A DNA stretch of 58,251 nt. Source: SURF-24 sp964537965. GTDB taxonomy: Bacteria > Bacteroidota > Ignavibacteria > Ignavibacteriales > SURF-24. The notes beneath the pieces were generated by a model. The model searched no databases and was not told the origin of the DNA. It was given only the letters and a program-made list of their open reading frames with translations. The stretch is taken from positions 1-58,251 of the forward strand of contig CAZIDB010000001.1 of the NCBI GenBank assembly GCA_964537965.1. The letters run 5' to 3'. Below are positions 44,293-53,091 of this stretch, in pieces; position 1 is the first letter of the stretch; every line of letters starts with the position of its first letter. The translations under genes were made by a program, and so were the position numbers.

Positions 44293-45645
44293 TTAATTTA
44301 CAAAATTGAAAGGAGAATCGACCAGACCTTTATCTATTTCGGTTTCATTTATGATTAAACGGGTTTTGCCGTTCCTTGTTGTTCTTAATGTATCTGTATA
44401 AATAATGTCATATTTAAAATCCACACCAAGCAACTGAACAATTCCATCAACCAATTCATCTTCATCCTTCTTAGAATACATTGCACCTTTAATTATATAG
44501 AACTCAGCATGACCTTTTGTATGTTGAACAATCTGGGCTTTGTTAATATTATATGCGCTTGCAAACAGCATTCCTATCCTAACAATCTTTCTTCCATCTT
44601 TAAGCAAAAGATATTCAACATCCCGCCCTATAATTTCTTTTATTTTTCTTGATTTACGTCCGCATTTGCACAACTCATGATCATTATCAAGTATTACCCT
44701 GTCACCCGTATCGTAACGAACCAACGGGAAAGCTTTATTGTGATATTGTGTTCCGACAATTTTATACTGCGTTGGATTATCCTCATCCTTAATAAATTCA
44801 ACAAAGGAATAAGTCTCGTCAACGTGCAAACTACCATGCTCGCATTCAAAAATATTAGCAACACCTTCGGTCATTCCATACAATTGCCTTACCTTACAAT
44901 TAAAAGTACTCTCAACATTTTTCCTCTGGTAACCAAGCAGCATTTCTGAACTTGTTGTAATACATTTTATTTTAAGGCTGTGAGCCAATTCAGTAAGATT
45001 ATTTTGATTTACAAGATTAGACAATGAATTAATTACTGAAGGATAACCGTGAAGCCATTGAATTCCACTTTTCTTAATTTCTTCAAGGTAACTTTTTACA
45101 GTTGCCGGATTGAGATGATCCAGAGTAAGGTATAATCTTTTGGAAAAATACTCTTTAATCCAAAAAGGTGGTTTTTTCTTGTTGCTGCTTAAAATTGATT
45201 TGGCAAAAATATAAGCGCACCACGTATTCATATCTAATCCATGGATTATCCTGAATTTCCAATACACTGCCCATTGGTGATAAATGAATTCCTGAGAGAT
45301 CGGATATTTCAATCCTGATCCGGTTGTACCGCCTGTTGCAAGATATGTTGTAACTTCATTTTTATTTATTATCTGCTGATAATTCACTTTTACAATTTCT
45401 TTAGTAATAACAGGAGATTTGAAGAAATCTATTTTGTTAGTGATGGAATAGAAAGGAGAATCTTTTGTAATTTCTTTTACCTTGTCAATATCAAGTCCCA
45501 TTGTTTCATTCTTATCAACCTTTAAATAGTTGTTAAGAATTTCAAAGAATCTTCCCGAATATCTTTTTCTCTTTAAGTACAACCCGTTAAGATTTACAAG
45601 TAAAAACTTAATTGCATGAGGAAGTAAAAGGTATGCTTTTCTCAT
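44293..45645 (-). CDS. CapK/PaaK-like adenylate-forming enzyme, copy 2
   Basis: Encodes 450 residues, a paralogue of the genes on either side. The phosphate loop is ATGGTTGSGLKYPI, and the motifs ITTSSEMLLGYQ, LYGMTEGVANIFECEHGSLHVDE, RYDTGD, CKCGRKSR and NGKTRLIINE are all intact, so the enzyme should be active. By eye it is closer to copy 3 than to copy 1 (RQLYG and GGTTG in both). Separate substrates for the three copies are likely, because each keeps its catalytic residues. Spacer of 17 bases to copy 1 and 45 bases to copy 3. Confidence 0.85.
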   Translation of the reverse strand: MRKAYLLLPHAIKFLLVNLNGLYLKRKRYSGRFFEILNNYLKVDKNETMGLDIDKVKEITKDSPFYSITNKIDFFKSPVITKEIVKVNYQQIINKNEVTTYLATGGTTGSGLKYPISQEFIYHQWAVYWKFRIIHGLDMNTWCAYIFAKSILSSNKKKPPFWIKEYFSKRLYLTLDHLNPATVKSYLEEIKKSGIQWLHGYPSVINSLSNLVNQNNLTELAHSLKIKCITTSSEMLLGYQRKNVESTFNCKVRQLYGMTEGVANIFECEHGSLHVDETYSFVEFIKDEDNPTQYKIVGTQYHNKAFPLVRYDTGDRVILDNDHELCKCGRKSRKIKEIIGRDVEYLLLKDGRKIVRIGMLFASAYNINKAQIVQHTKGHAEFYIIKGAMYSKKDEDELVDGIVQLLGVDFKYDIIYTDTLRTTRNGKTRLIINETEIDKGLVDSPFNFVN

Positions 45646-45690
45646 AAAGTCTTTCTTTATTGATAATTCTTTAAACTGATCATTAATCCC

Positions 45691-47055
45691 TCAAAAAGCA
45701 TTTATAAGTTTGTCACTTTCACATTTCAGTAACAATGAATCATAATCCAATTCATTTATTATTAACCTGATTTTACCATTTTTAGAAACTTGTAAGGTAT
45801 CTGTATAAATAATTTCAGCTTTAAAATCGCCGCCAAGGTAATTTTCAATATTATTTAGAAGAATTTTTTCATCCCTGGAATTATAAGCAGGCCCCCTTAC
45901 GATATAAAATTCTGCCTTCCCGACATGACGTTGAATAATCTGGGCTTTCTTTACATTTGTTAATTCTCTGAAAATTATGCTGCCAATTCTAACACGTTTT
46001 GTATAATCAGGCATTATCAGGTAATCCTGCTCCCTGCCTATTATTTCTTTTACTACTCGCGATTTCCTCCCGCACCTGCAACTGAAGTCTGCATCAGGTA
46101 ATAAAACAGAATCACCCGTATCATATCTTAAGAGAGGAAAAGCTTTGTTGTTGTATGATGTCCCAACAATTTTATAATAGCCCGGCAAATTCTGGTCTTC
46201 AATAAATTCAACATAAGAAAAGGTTTCATCTACATGTAAATTTCCTTCTTCACACTCAAACATATTTGCAACACCTTCTGTTAACCCGTATAGCTGACGG
46301 ACCTTGCAATTAAATATTTCCTCTATATTTTCTTTTTGATATTGATAGAGTATTTCTGAGCTGGTAGTAATAACAGATATACCTAAATCCTTAGCAGTAC
46401 TTTCAAGTTTCTGTTCTTTTATTAATTGAGTCATCAAGTTAAGCGCCGAAGGATAACCATGAATCCAACGGATATTATTCTTCTTGATCTGTTCAAGAAA
46501 AAGTTTTATTGTTCCGCTGTTCAGATGAGGTAATGACAGAAGTAATTGCCTGCTTAAAAATGATTTCACCCAAAACGGTGGAATCTTTCTTTCCCTCTTT
46601 AATAAGGTTTTTCCTATCAGATATGCGCACCAGGTGTTTAATCCTATTCCATGCAATATTCTGAATTTCCAGAATAGAGCCCACTGGTGATTTATGAATT
46701 CCTGTGAGACCGGAAATTTCAACCCAGAACCCGTGGTACCACCGGTAAAAATAAAAGTGCTAAGATAATTTTTGTTAATAATCCTGTCGTAGTCTTTTTT
46801 TATTATTTCTTTATTAATAATCGGAAGATTATAGAAATCATCAGCGGAATTTAAATGATAATATGAATTATCACTTACCGACTCTTTTATTTTATCAATG
46901 TTCAATTCATACCTTTCCGTAAAATCAACAGACTGATAGAATTTTAGCGCGTGCTTAAATCCTGCTTTATACCTTCGTTTTTCCTGCATATAGCTGTAGA
47001 TATTAACAAGAATGAATTTGATTGGGTACGGAAGTTTTTTATACAATTTATTCAT
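45691..47055 (-). CDS. CapK/PaaK-like adenylate-forming enzyme, copy 3
   Basis: Encodes 454 residues, the first transcribed of the three tandem paralogues. The phosphate loop is FTGGTTGSGLKFPV. ITTSSEILYQYQ, LYGLTEGVANMFECEEGNLHVDE, RYDTGD, CRCGRKSR and NGKIRLIINE are conserved. The N-terminus LPYPIKFILVNIYSYMQEKRRY again looks membrane-facing. No acyl carrier protein, acyltransferase or CoA-transferase gene is found next to the three copies, so the acceptor of the activated acid is not evident. It begins 18 bases after a glycosyltransferase gene. Confidence 0.85.
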   Translation of the reverse strand: MNKLYKKLPYPIKFILVNIYSYMQEKRRYKAGFKHALKFYQSVDFTERYELNIDKIKESVSDNSYYHLNSADDFYNLPIINKEIIKKDYDRIINKNYLSTFIFTGGTTGSGLKFPVSQEFINHQWALFWKFRILHGIGLNTWCAYLIGKTLLKRERKIPPFWVKSFLSRQLLLSLPHLNSGTIKLFLEQIKKNNIRWIHGYPSALNLMTQLIKEQKLESTAKDLGISVITTSSEILYQYQKENIEEIFNCKVRQLYGLTEGVANMFECEEGNLHVDETFSYVEFIEDQNLPGYYKIVGTSYNNKAFPLLRYDTGDSVLLPDADFSCRCGRKSRVVKEIIGREQDYLIMPDYTKRVRIGSIIFRELTNVKKAQIIQRHVGKAEFYIVRGPAYNSRDEKILLNNIENYLGGDFKAEIIYTDTLQVSKNGKIRLIINELDYDSLLLKCESDKLINAF

Positions 47056-47073
47056 ATAATCTTTTCGTATTTG

Positions 47074-48108
47074 TTACTGACTAACAAGTTGAAGTGTATC
47101 TAAAAATCTGTTTGTGTGAATATCAGATCTGAAAATTTCAAATTTCTTGAACGCCTGCTGGGAAAATTTCTGATAATTATCCCTGTTAAAATATTTTATT
47201 GCAAAAACCATTTCGGGAATGCTTTTAGGAGTAACAAGTAATCCTTCAACACCATTATCACATATTTCCTTTATTGATTTTAATGATGTTGATATAATCG
47301 GGATGCCGAGCGAGTAGGCTTCAATAATAATTCCGGGGTAACCTTCCTCTGCTCTGTAACTTGGTAAAAGCAGCACATCATATTTATTTAGAGTAGGAAT
47401 TACCTCATCATGTTTTAATGCACCCTTATAATTTACGTTATAGTTTTTGAAATCCTTTTCCGAATACTCTCCATACATGATCGGGCCGTAAATATCAATA
47501 GTATAACCAGGTTCCAATTGATTCGACGCTTCCAGTATCTGGTCTATTCCTTTGCCTTTGCTAACGTGACTTATAAATACAAACCTCTTTTTGAAAGAAC
47601 GCGGTAATTCAGGTGTAAAAGTTCTTTCCCTTACATTTGGGAACCAGAAGGTATTTTCATTATACTTTCCGAAATACTCAACAAGAAATTTTGTTTCAAA
47701 GAAGGTGTAGTCCGCATTCCTTAAAATAAATTCAATAATGCCCTTTGTGAATTTTCCACCGTTCTCATAAAACTGGTTGAAATTGCCTGCAAATTTTCTA
47801 AGGCTTAATGTCTTCCTGAATAAACGGCATAAAAGAATTGCAAATGGCGCAACAGAAAGATATGTGGCAGCAGTTCCATGTAAAGAAACGTGGTCAACCT
47901 TTCGGATATTAAGAAGCATCCGGTACATAACATTTAAGAACGCAGAAATTTTATTCCTGTAGTTTGCACCGTTTGCATCAATAATTATTTTATCAACGCC
48001 AAGCTGGTCTAACTCATTTATTAATTGTTCAAACAGAACTATAACACCGCCTGTGTTTTCAGGATTTATTTTTCTTGTACGCGGACCAATTAAAAGTATT
48101 TTTGCCAT
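47074..48108 (-). CDS. Glycosyltransferase family 4
   Basis: Encodes 344 residues with a GT-B fold. N-terminal loop ILLIGPRTRKINPENTGGVIVLFEQL; C-terminal nucleotide-sugar site FVFISHVSKGKGIDQIL, then YDVLLLPSYRAEEGYPGIIIEAYSLGIPIIST, which holds the EX7E motif, and GVEGLLVTPKS. It is shorter than the other GT4 proteins in the cluster. Substrate not predictable. It follows the preceding glycosyltransferase gene by 32 bases. Confidence 0.88.
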   Translation of the reverse strand: MAKILLIGPRTRKINPENTGGVIVLFEQLINELDQLGVDKIIIDANGANYRNKISAFLNVMYRMLLNIRKVDHVSLHGTAATYLSVAPFAILLCRLFRKTLSLRKFAGNFNQFYENGGKFTKGIIEFILRNADYTFFETKFLVEYFGKYNENTFWFPNVRERTFTPELPRSFKKRFVFISHVSKGKGIDQILEASNQLEPGYTIDIYGPIMYGEYSEKDFKNYNVNYKGALKHDEVIPTLNKYDVLLLPSYRAEEGYPGIIIEAYSLGIPIISTSLKSIKEICDNGVEGLLVTPKSIPEMVFAIKYFNRDNYQKFSQQAFKKFEIFRSDIHTNRFLDTLQLVSQ

Positions 48109-48140
48109 GAATTGTTTTTCTCTTTAGTAATTAAAACGGT

Positions 48141-49292
48141 TTATTGTTCATTTGAATATGAGACATCCATATTTTTATAGGCGATGCCGGATGGTTTAGT
48201 CTCAAAAAACGAGTTGTACATGACCAGGTAATTTGTTACGCACGATTCTATCGTGTAGGTTTTTGCTTTATGCTGTGCATTTGCTGAAAAGGTTTCTCTA
48301 AGCTTAAAATTTTTAATTAGCTTAAACAATGCATCAGCAAGCTTATCCGGATTCTCTTTCTCTACAAGCAATCCATTTACGTTATCATCTATAACCTCAG
48401 CGTTACTTCCAACATTCGTTGCAATAACAGGAATGCCTGACGAAAATGCTTCAAGCAAAGCAATGGATAATCCTTCCCATCTTGATGACATAACCCAGAT
48501 ATCATTTTCAATTAGTTTTTCCGGGATGTCATTCCTTGCCTTCCAGAAAATAACATCATCATTAAGTCCCAGTTCCAACGAAAGGATTTCAAGTTCCTTT
48601 TGTAAAACTCCAATTCCTATAAGGTTCAGTTTAGGTATCCTAATACCAGATTCAATAAGTTTTAATTTTAGAATTGCGAAGCTGCGTAATAAAGTCGCAT
48701 GATCTTTCTGAATATCAAGTCTGCCTATACATAAAATATTTTTTACATCAGGTTGAATGATTCTTTCTTTATGCTGGAATTTAGCGATGTTAATACCATT
48801 AAAGATCAATGCAATTTTGCTTTCTTTAACCTTAATAACATCTTTTATTAAATCTTTGCATTTGTCTGAGATAGCAACAAATTTATTAATTAAAGGCTTT
48901 GCGAAATATCTTTGTAACCTTGGAAAAGCAATTACCGTATTATGGATTGTCTGAACAAGCTTCACCTTTAACCCAAGACTTGCAGGAGCACAGTAAAAAG
49001 TTGCCAGTTCCGAATGCGTATTTATTACATCAGGATTTCTTTGCTTAATTAATTTTCTTAATTGAAAAATGACCCATAATCTTTTCTGGTGTACAACTTT
49101 TCCTACATTTACATAACCAACATTATTTGAAATTAATTCGGTAATATATTTTTTCTCAAAGTTCTCATCACCTGTTGCTCCAACAGCCCATACTTCTACT
49201 TCACATTTCTTTGCAGATACAATTGCAATATCCTTAACAAGAACTTCTGCCCCGCCGGGACTAAAAGACGAAATAACGTGGACAATTTTCAT
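48141..49292 (-). CDS. Glycosyltransferase family 4
   Basis: Encodes 383 residues. The N-terminal signature VISSFSPGGAEVLVKDIA is the classical GT4 acceptor-side loop, and VINTHSELATFYCAPA and VKLVQTIHNTV follow. The C-terminal part has ILCIGRLDIQKDHATLLRSF, VMSSRWEGLSIALLEAFSSGIPVIATNVGSN and VNGLLVEKENP. Retaining transfer from a nucleotide sugar onto the lipid-linked repeat unit is expected. Its start overlaps the Wzy gene by four bases, so the two are coupled. Confidence 0.9.
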   Translation of the reverse strand: MKIVHVISSFSPGGAEVLVKDIAIVSAKKCEVEVWAVGATGDENFEKKYITELISNNVGYVNVGKVVHQKRLWVIFQLRKLIKQRNPDVINTHSELATFYCAPASLGLKVKLVQTIHNTVIAFPRLQRYFAKPLINKFVAISDKCKDLIKDVIKVKESKIALIFNGINIAKFQHKERIIQPDVKNILCIGRLDIQKDHATLLRSFAILKLKLIESGIRIPKLNLIGIGVLQKELEILSLELGLNDDVIFWKARNDIPEKLIENDIWVMSSRWEGLSIALLEAFSSGIPVIATNVGSNAEVIDDNVNGLLVEKENPDKLADALFKLIKNFKLRETFSANAQHKAKTYTIESCVTNYLVMYNSFFETKPSGIAYKNMDVSYSNEQ

Positions 49293-50500
49293 ATTAAACT
49301 TTCCTGAATTTTGTTTAAGCGAAATAATTTGTAATAATGATATAACTGGTTTTGAACATTCATTAGCAATGCAAAGGTTAGCCAGAGATATTTATTATAG
49401 TTTAATCCTAAAGTAAAGCCCATTAACAAAAAAGCTACAACAGCAAGGTAAATCCAAAAATAATCTGAGTTAACAATCGTCCGGAAATACTTTGTAAGCA
49501 TATCAAACAAGAAAATAATTAATGCGAGGAAAACAATTAAACCACTTTCTGCAAGCGATTTCAGATAAATATTATGTGGGGCAACAGAATCCTGGCTAAG
49601 ATTTTCTCTTGTATACTTAGGTGAGTTAGCGGCGTAGTTATTCATACCAACACCAAGAATTGGTTTATCTACAAGCATATTCAGTCCTGCATTCCAGCTT
49701 TGAAATCTTGTTTTAGCAGTACCGGTTTTTTCTGTTCTGCCAAGAACATTATCAATTGCCTGAATATCAAGAATCTTATCCTGCAGTGAAATAAAAGCGA
49801 ATATGCCAACTACCGCAATAATTGTAACGGTAATTATACTTTTTGTAAATGCAAATCTTAAATACTTGATAAGAATAAAAATCCCAAGAACAAAAGCCGC
49901 AAGGAAAGAAGACAAGGAAGCAGCCTGGAACAACCCATACAGAAACGCCATTGCTGAAATTGAGACAAAGATATAGTTCTTGTTTTTTCTGAAGAGGTAA
50001 ATTGAAATCATACTGAAGGCAAGCAGTTGGGTTGCAAACTCGTTAGGATCTGAAGTACCGCCAGTCTTTCTGAATGTCCATTTGTTTATTGTAGAATTAA
50101 AAGCTAAGATTATTACAGAGGATAACGTTACAACCCAAACCACGTACAAAACTTTATCAAAGTTATAGTTTATATAGCAAATGGTTATTACAAACATCGA
50201 GATTAATAACAATAAATTATTTGTCAGTTTTGTCGGGTCGTTGGTCCCCGGGTTAATAATCAAAGAGAATAAACTAAGCAGTAAAAAAACAAGGAATGGT
50301 ACAAGCTGCTTAAGCAATACTCTGTTTGTAATATTCTTATACATTCTTCTGAGATTCAGAATGATGAATCCTGCAAACACAACACGCAGAGATAACGGGC
50401 CGAACTTTTCAACAAAGAAATTGTCGTTGTAAAGAGTAAAAATGAAAACAAGATTTACTACGTCGTATAAAAGATTAAACAGGTTGTAGCGTTTTTTCAT
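49289..50500 (-). CDS. O-antigen ligase/polymerase (Wzy-like)
   Basis: Encodes 403 residues with about ten to twelve membrane helices. The Wzy_C/O-antigen ligase signature is visible as LGVGMNNYAANSPKY followed by DSVAPHNIYLKSLAESGLIVFLALI (about residues 293-330), including the PHN motif. The large periplasmic loop just before it contains IDNVLGRTEKTGTAKTRFQSW. In a cluster with Wzx and Wzc the likely role is polymerisation of undecaprenyl-linked repeat units in the periplasm, although a ligase role cannot be excluded from sequence. The ATG lies four bases from an assembly gap and overlaps the reading frame of the preceding wzx gene. Confidence 0.87.
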   Translation of the reverse strand: MKKRYNLFNLLYDVVNLVFIFTLYNDNFFVEKFGPLSLRVVFAGFIILNLRRMYKNITNRVLLKQLVPFLVFLLLSLFSLIINPGTNDPTKLTNNLLLLISMFVITICYINYNFDKVLYVVWVVTLSSVIILAFNSTINKWTFRKTGGTSDPNEFATQLLAFSMISIYLFRKNKNYIFVSISAMAFLYGLFQAASLSSFLAAFVLGIFILIKYLRFAFTKSIITVTIIAVVGIFAFISLQDKILDIQAIDNVLGRTEKTGTAKTRFQSWNAGLNMLVDKPILGVGMNNYAANSPKYTRENLSQDSVAPHNIYLKSLAESGLIVFLALIIFLFDMLTKYFRTIVNSDYFWIYLAVVAFLLMGFTLGLNYNKYLWLTFALLMNVQNQLYHYYKLFRLNKIQESLI

Positions 50501-51695
50501 TATTNNNNNNNNNNNNNNNNNNNNNNNNNNNNNNNNNNNNNNNNNNNNNNNNNNNNNNNNNNNNNNNNNNNNNNNNNNNNNNNNNNNNNNNNNNNNNNNN
50601 NNNNATAACAGTATTGAAAGTAAGATAATGCGGCTTTAACAAAAATATAAGACTTGTAAGCAGAAGTGATATTAATGCTCCGAACAGAAAAATATATTTG
50701 CGTAGGCTTTTTAAATTAGAAACATAATCAGCAATAAAATCCAACCGATCTTTACTTAACCTTGATACAAGATAATTCCTGATTGAAGTATAAAAAACAA
50801 GGATAATCCCGATGAACGTTAAAGAATAACCGATATCTGCAAGAGCAACATTGTTTTTACCTGTAAGATAAAGATAAGGATACCTACCCGAATACAAGTA
50901 CAGAAACCCGGCAATGTATGTAAGCAGAGAGAAGGAAAGATATTCTTTTGTTTTTGAGATAAATTTTGTTACGGCTTTCCATCTGTAAACAGGAATTAAA
51001 GATAAACCCTGGAATAGAATTTTTATATTCACAAATAATATATGAAGCAATGCAGGTATAAACGGGAACAGCAATGTCTCTACAAACATTTGTGTTAATG
51101 AAAAGCTTTTTACAGTGTACAAATGACCCAGGAAAGCAAGGCGTAACAAAAATACAATAACAGAATGTGTAACCTGCATTTTATTATAACCGTTAGCAAG
51201 AAGCCAGTTCTTTATAAACAGCCATGCTAATTGTGAGATCACCATCATATAAAGTAATTCGGAATTGATAGGTATCTGGTCAAGATTAAATAATGAATTA
51301 ACCTGATTGCTGAAAAACAATCCCGTAACAAGCAGTATACTAAATAACAATAACTGGATTACACTGTTTACGTATTTAGTTGATCTGTCAATCTTGTTAT
51401 ACCGCAGATAACTAATCGATAAACCGAATTCAAAAATAAACGATAACAGGAGCAGCACCTGGTTGCCGGCAGTAAAAAAAGCCATAAAATCTGTATTAAG
51501 AATGTATGGCAACAGCAGCCCAACCATATAAGTTGAAGCGCTGTAAATAAGATTACTTGCAAGGTACCAGGATGTTTCTGAGAATAAAATTCTCTTTAGA
51601 TTGTAATCCTTTATAAAATTAACAAAGCCACCAATCTTTGAATCGTTTGTCAAAGATTTAAGCAGGCTTTGGATTGAAATAGAAATATCAGCCAT
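50475..51695 (-). CDS. Oligosaccharide flippase (Wzx-like; C-terminal part in assembly gap)
   Basis: Encodes 363 full codons before the gap at 50505-50604, and nine more codons after it in the same frame (ending QPV, stop at 50475). It is a polytopic membrane protein with about ten hydrophobic segments visible, of the polysaccharide-transporter (PST/Wzx) type, for example NLIYSASTYMVGLLLPYILN and FEFGLSISYLRYNK at the N-terminus. The expected role is moving undecaprenyl-diphosphate-linked repeat units across the inner membrane. Wzx proteins usually have 420-480 residues, so about 60-100 residues should lie in the gap. If the reading after the gap is right, it overlaps the Wzy start by 26 bases. 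It starts five bases after the dehydrogenase gene. Confidence 0.8.
   Translation of the reverse strand: MADISISIQSLLKSLTNDSKIGGFVNFIKDYNLKRILFSETSWYLASNLIYSASTYMVGLLLPYILNTDFMAFFTAGNQVLLLLSFIFEFGLSISYLRYNKIDRSTKYVNSVIQLLLFSILLVTGLFFSNQVNSLFNLDQIPINSELLYMMVISQLAWLFIKNWLLANGYNKMQVTHSVIVFLLRLAFLGHLYTVKSFSLTQMFVETLLFPFIPALLHILFVNIKILFQGLSLIPVYRWKAVTKFISKTKEYLSFSLLTYIAGFLYLYSGRYPYLYLTGKNNVALADIGYSLTFIGIILVFYTSIRNYLVSRLSKDRLDFIADYVSNLKSLRKYIFLFGALISLLLTSLIFLLKPHYLTFNTVXXXXXXXXXXXXXXXXXXXXXXXXXXXXXXXXXXNNEKTLQPV
50505..50604. other. Assembly gap (100 N)
   Basis: A run of 100 undetermined bases in the 3' part of the wzx gene, four bases upstream of the wzy start. The wzx codon broken by the upstream edge is ATN. 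Confidence 0.99.
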
Positions 51696-51700
51696 CCTGC

Positions 51701-53071
51701 TTATGCTTTAACAATTTTATCTGAATAAATTCCACGGTTACCAAATGCATTCCTTGTATCAAGTATAAGCCTGGAATTTTCCTGGATAAATTTATAGTCA
51801 AAAGCAGAATGATCTGTACTCAGCAGAACAAGATCATATTCCTTCAGGCTCTTAGCTGTTATTTCAGTTGATACCATATCATAACTGTAATGACGTGTTT
51901 TAGGCAGCTTAGGCACAAAAGGATCATTATAAAATACATTAGCCCCTTTACGCTGAAGAATTTCAATTAGCTTTAACGTTGGCGATTCACGCATATCATC
52001 AATATCTTTTTTGTATGCTGCACCAAGAATAAGAACTTTAGAACCGTTAAGTGATTTCTTAAACCTGTTCAACGCTTCACCTGCCTTTTCAATAACATAG
52101 TTAGGCATAGAGGTATTAATTTCTCCGGCTAACTCTATGAATTTCGTATTAACATCGTGTTCACGTGCTTTCCATGTTAAGTAGAAAGGATCAATAGGAA
52201 TGCAATGCCCACCCAAACCCGGACCAGGGTAAAATGCATGGAATCCGAATGGTTTTGTTGACGCTGCTTTTATAACTTCCCAAACATCAATTCCCATCTT
52301 ATTAAAAACCACTTTAAGTTCATTTACAAGTGCAATGTTTACAGAACGATAAATATTCTCAAGTAGCTTGGCAGCTTCTGCAACTCTTGTTGAGCTTACA
52401 GGTACGGTATTAACTACAACATTACTGTATAATGCCACAGCAACTTCAAGGCAAGAAGGAGTAACACCACCAACTACTTTCGGAATTGTTGATGTATTAA
52501 AATCAGGATTATTCGGATCTTCTCTTTCTGGTGAAAAAGCTAAGTAAAAATCTTTTCCCACTTTAAATGTTTCAGGTTCAAATTCTAATTCGGTAACTGA
52601 ATTACCAGACAATTCATATTGCTCAACAGGAATCTTCTGGAACATAGGCAAAAGTATTTCATCTGTCGTTCCGGGGTACGTTGTGGATTCAAGAACTATT
52701 AATTGTCCCTGTCTTAAATATTTTGCAACTGTGGTTGCAGTATTTACGATATAACTTAAATCTGGTTCCCTGTGTTCATCTAACGGAGTAGGCACACAAA
52801 TTATTATCGCATCAGGTTCAGTTAATCTTGAAAAGTCTGTGGTTGGAGTGAAATTACCGGAATTAAAAGCACCGGCAATTCTTTGATGATTGATATGCTT
52901 GAAATAACTTTTACCGTTTTCAATTGAATTTATTTTCTTTTCATCAAGATCAAACCCGATTACACTAAAACCCTTTTTGGTAAATTCAAGTGCAAGCGGA
53001 AGACCGACGTAACCTAAACCGATTATTCCAACTTTTGCAGTCTTATTATTTATTTTGTCTAATAATTCCAT
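51701..53071 (-). CDS. UDP-N-acetyl-D-glucosamine/mannosamine 6-dehydrogenase (WbpA/WecC family)
   Basis: Encodes 456 residues. The NAD-binding loop is KVGIIGLGYVGLPLALEF (residues 13-30). The catalytic thioester cysteine is C290 in PGPGLGGHCIPIDPFYLTW, and LESTTYPGTT, LAFSPERED and KVVGG are in place. The end AAYKKDIDDMRESPTLKLIEIL is characteristic of WbpA/WecC/TviB enzymes, which oxidise a UDP-sugar twice to the UDP-uronic acid. Compared with usual 430-440-residue members there is an insertion of about 20 residues at 147-168. The product would provide the uronic acid unit of the polysaccharide, consistent with the heparinase-like lyase in the locus. Confidence 0.92.
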   Translation of the reverse strand: MELLDKINNKTAKVGIIGLGYVGLPLALEFTKKGFSVIGFDLDEKKINSIENGKSYFKHINHQRIAGAFNSGNFTPTTDFSRLTEPDAIIICVPTPLDEHREPDLSYIVNTATTVAKYLRQGQLIVLESTTYPGTTDEILLPMFQKIPVEQYELSGNSVTELEFEPETFKVGKDFYLAFSPEREDPNNPDFNTSTIPKVVGGVTPSCLEVAVALYSNVVVNTVPVSSTRVAEAAKLLENIYRSVNIALVNELKVVFNKMGIDVWEVIKAASTKPFGFHAFYPGPGLGGHCIPIDPFYLTWKAREHDVNTKFIELAGEINTSMPNYVIEKAGEALNRFKKSLNGSKVLILGAAYKKDIDDMRESPTLKLIEILQRKGANVFYNDPFVPKLPKTRHYSYDMVSTEITAKSLKEYDLVLLSTDHSAFDYKFIQENSRLILDTRNAFGNRGIYSDKIVKA

Positions 53072-53091
53072 TATTAACCCTTTATAATTTA

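Noticed and set aside
42863..47055. Phenylacetate degradation genes
   Set aside because: The three genes belong to the CapK-like branch, lie within a polysaccharide locus, and no other phenylacetate gene is near.
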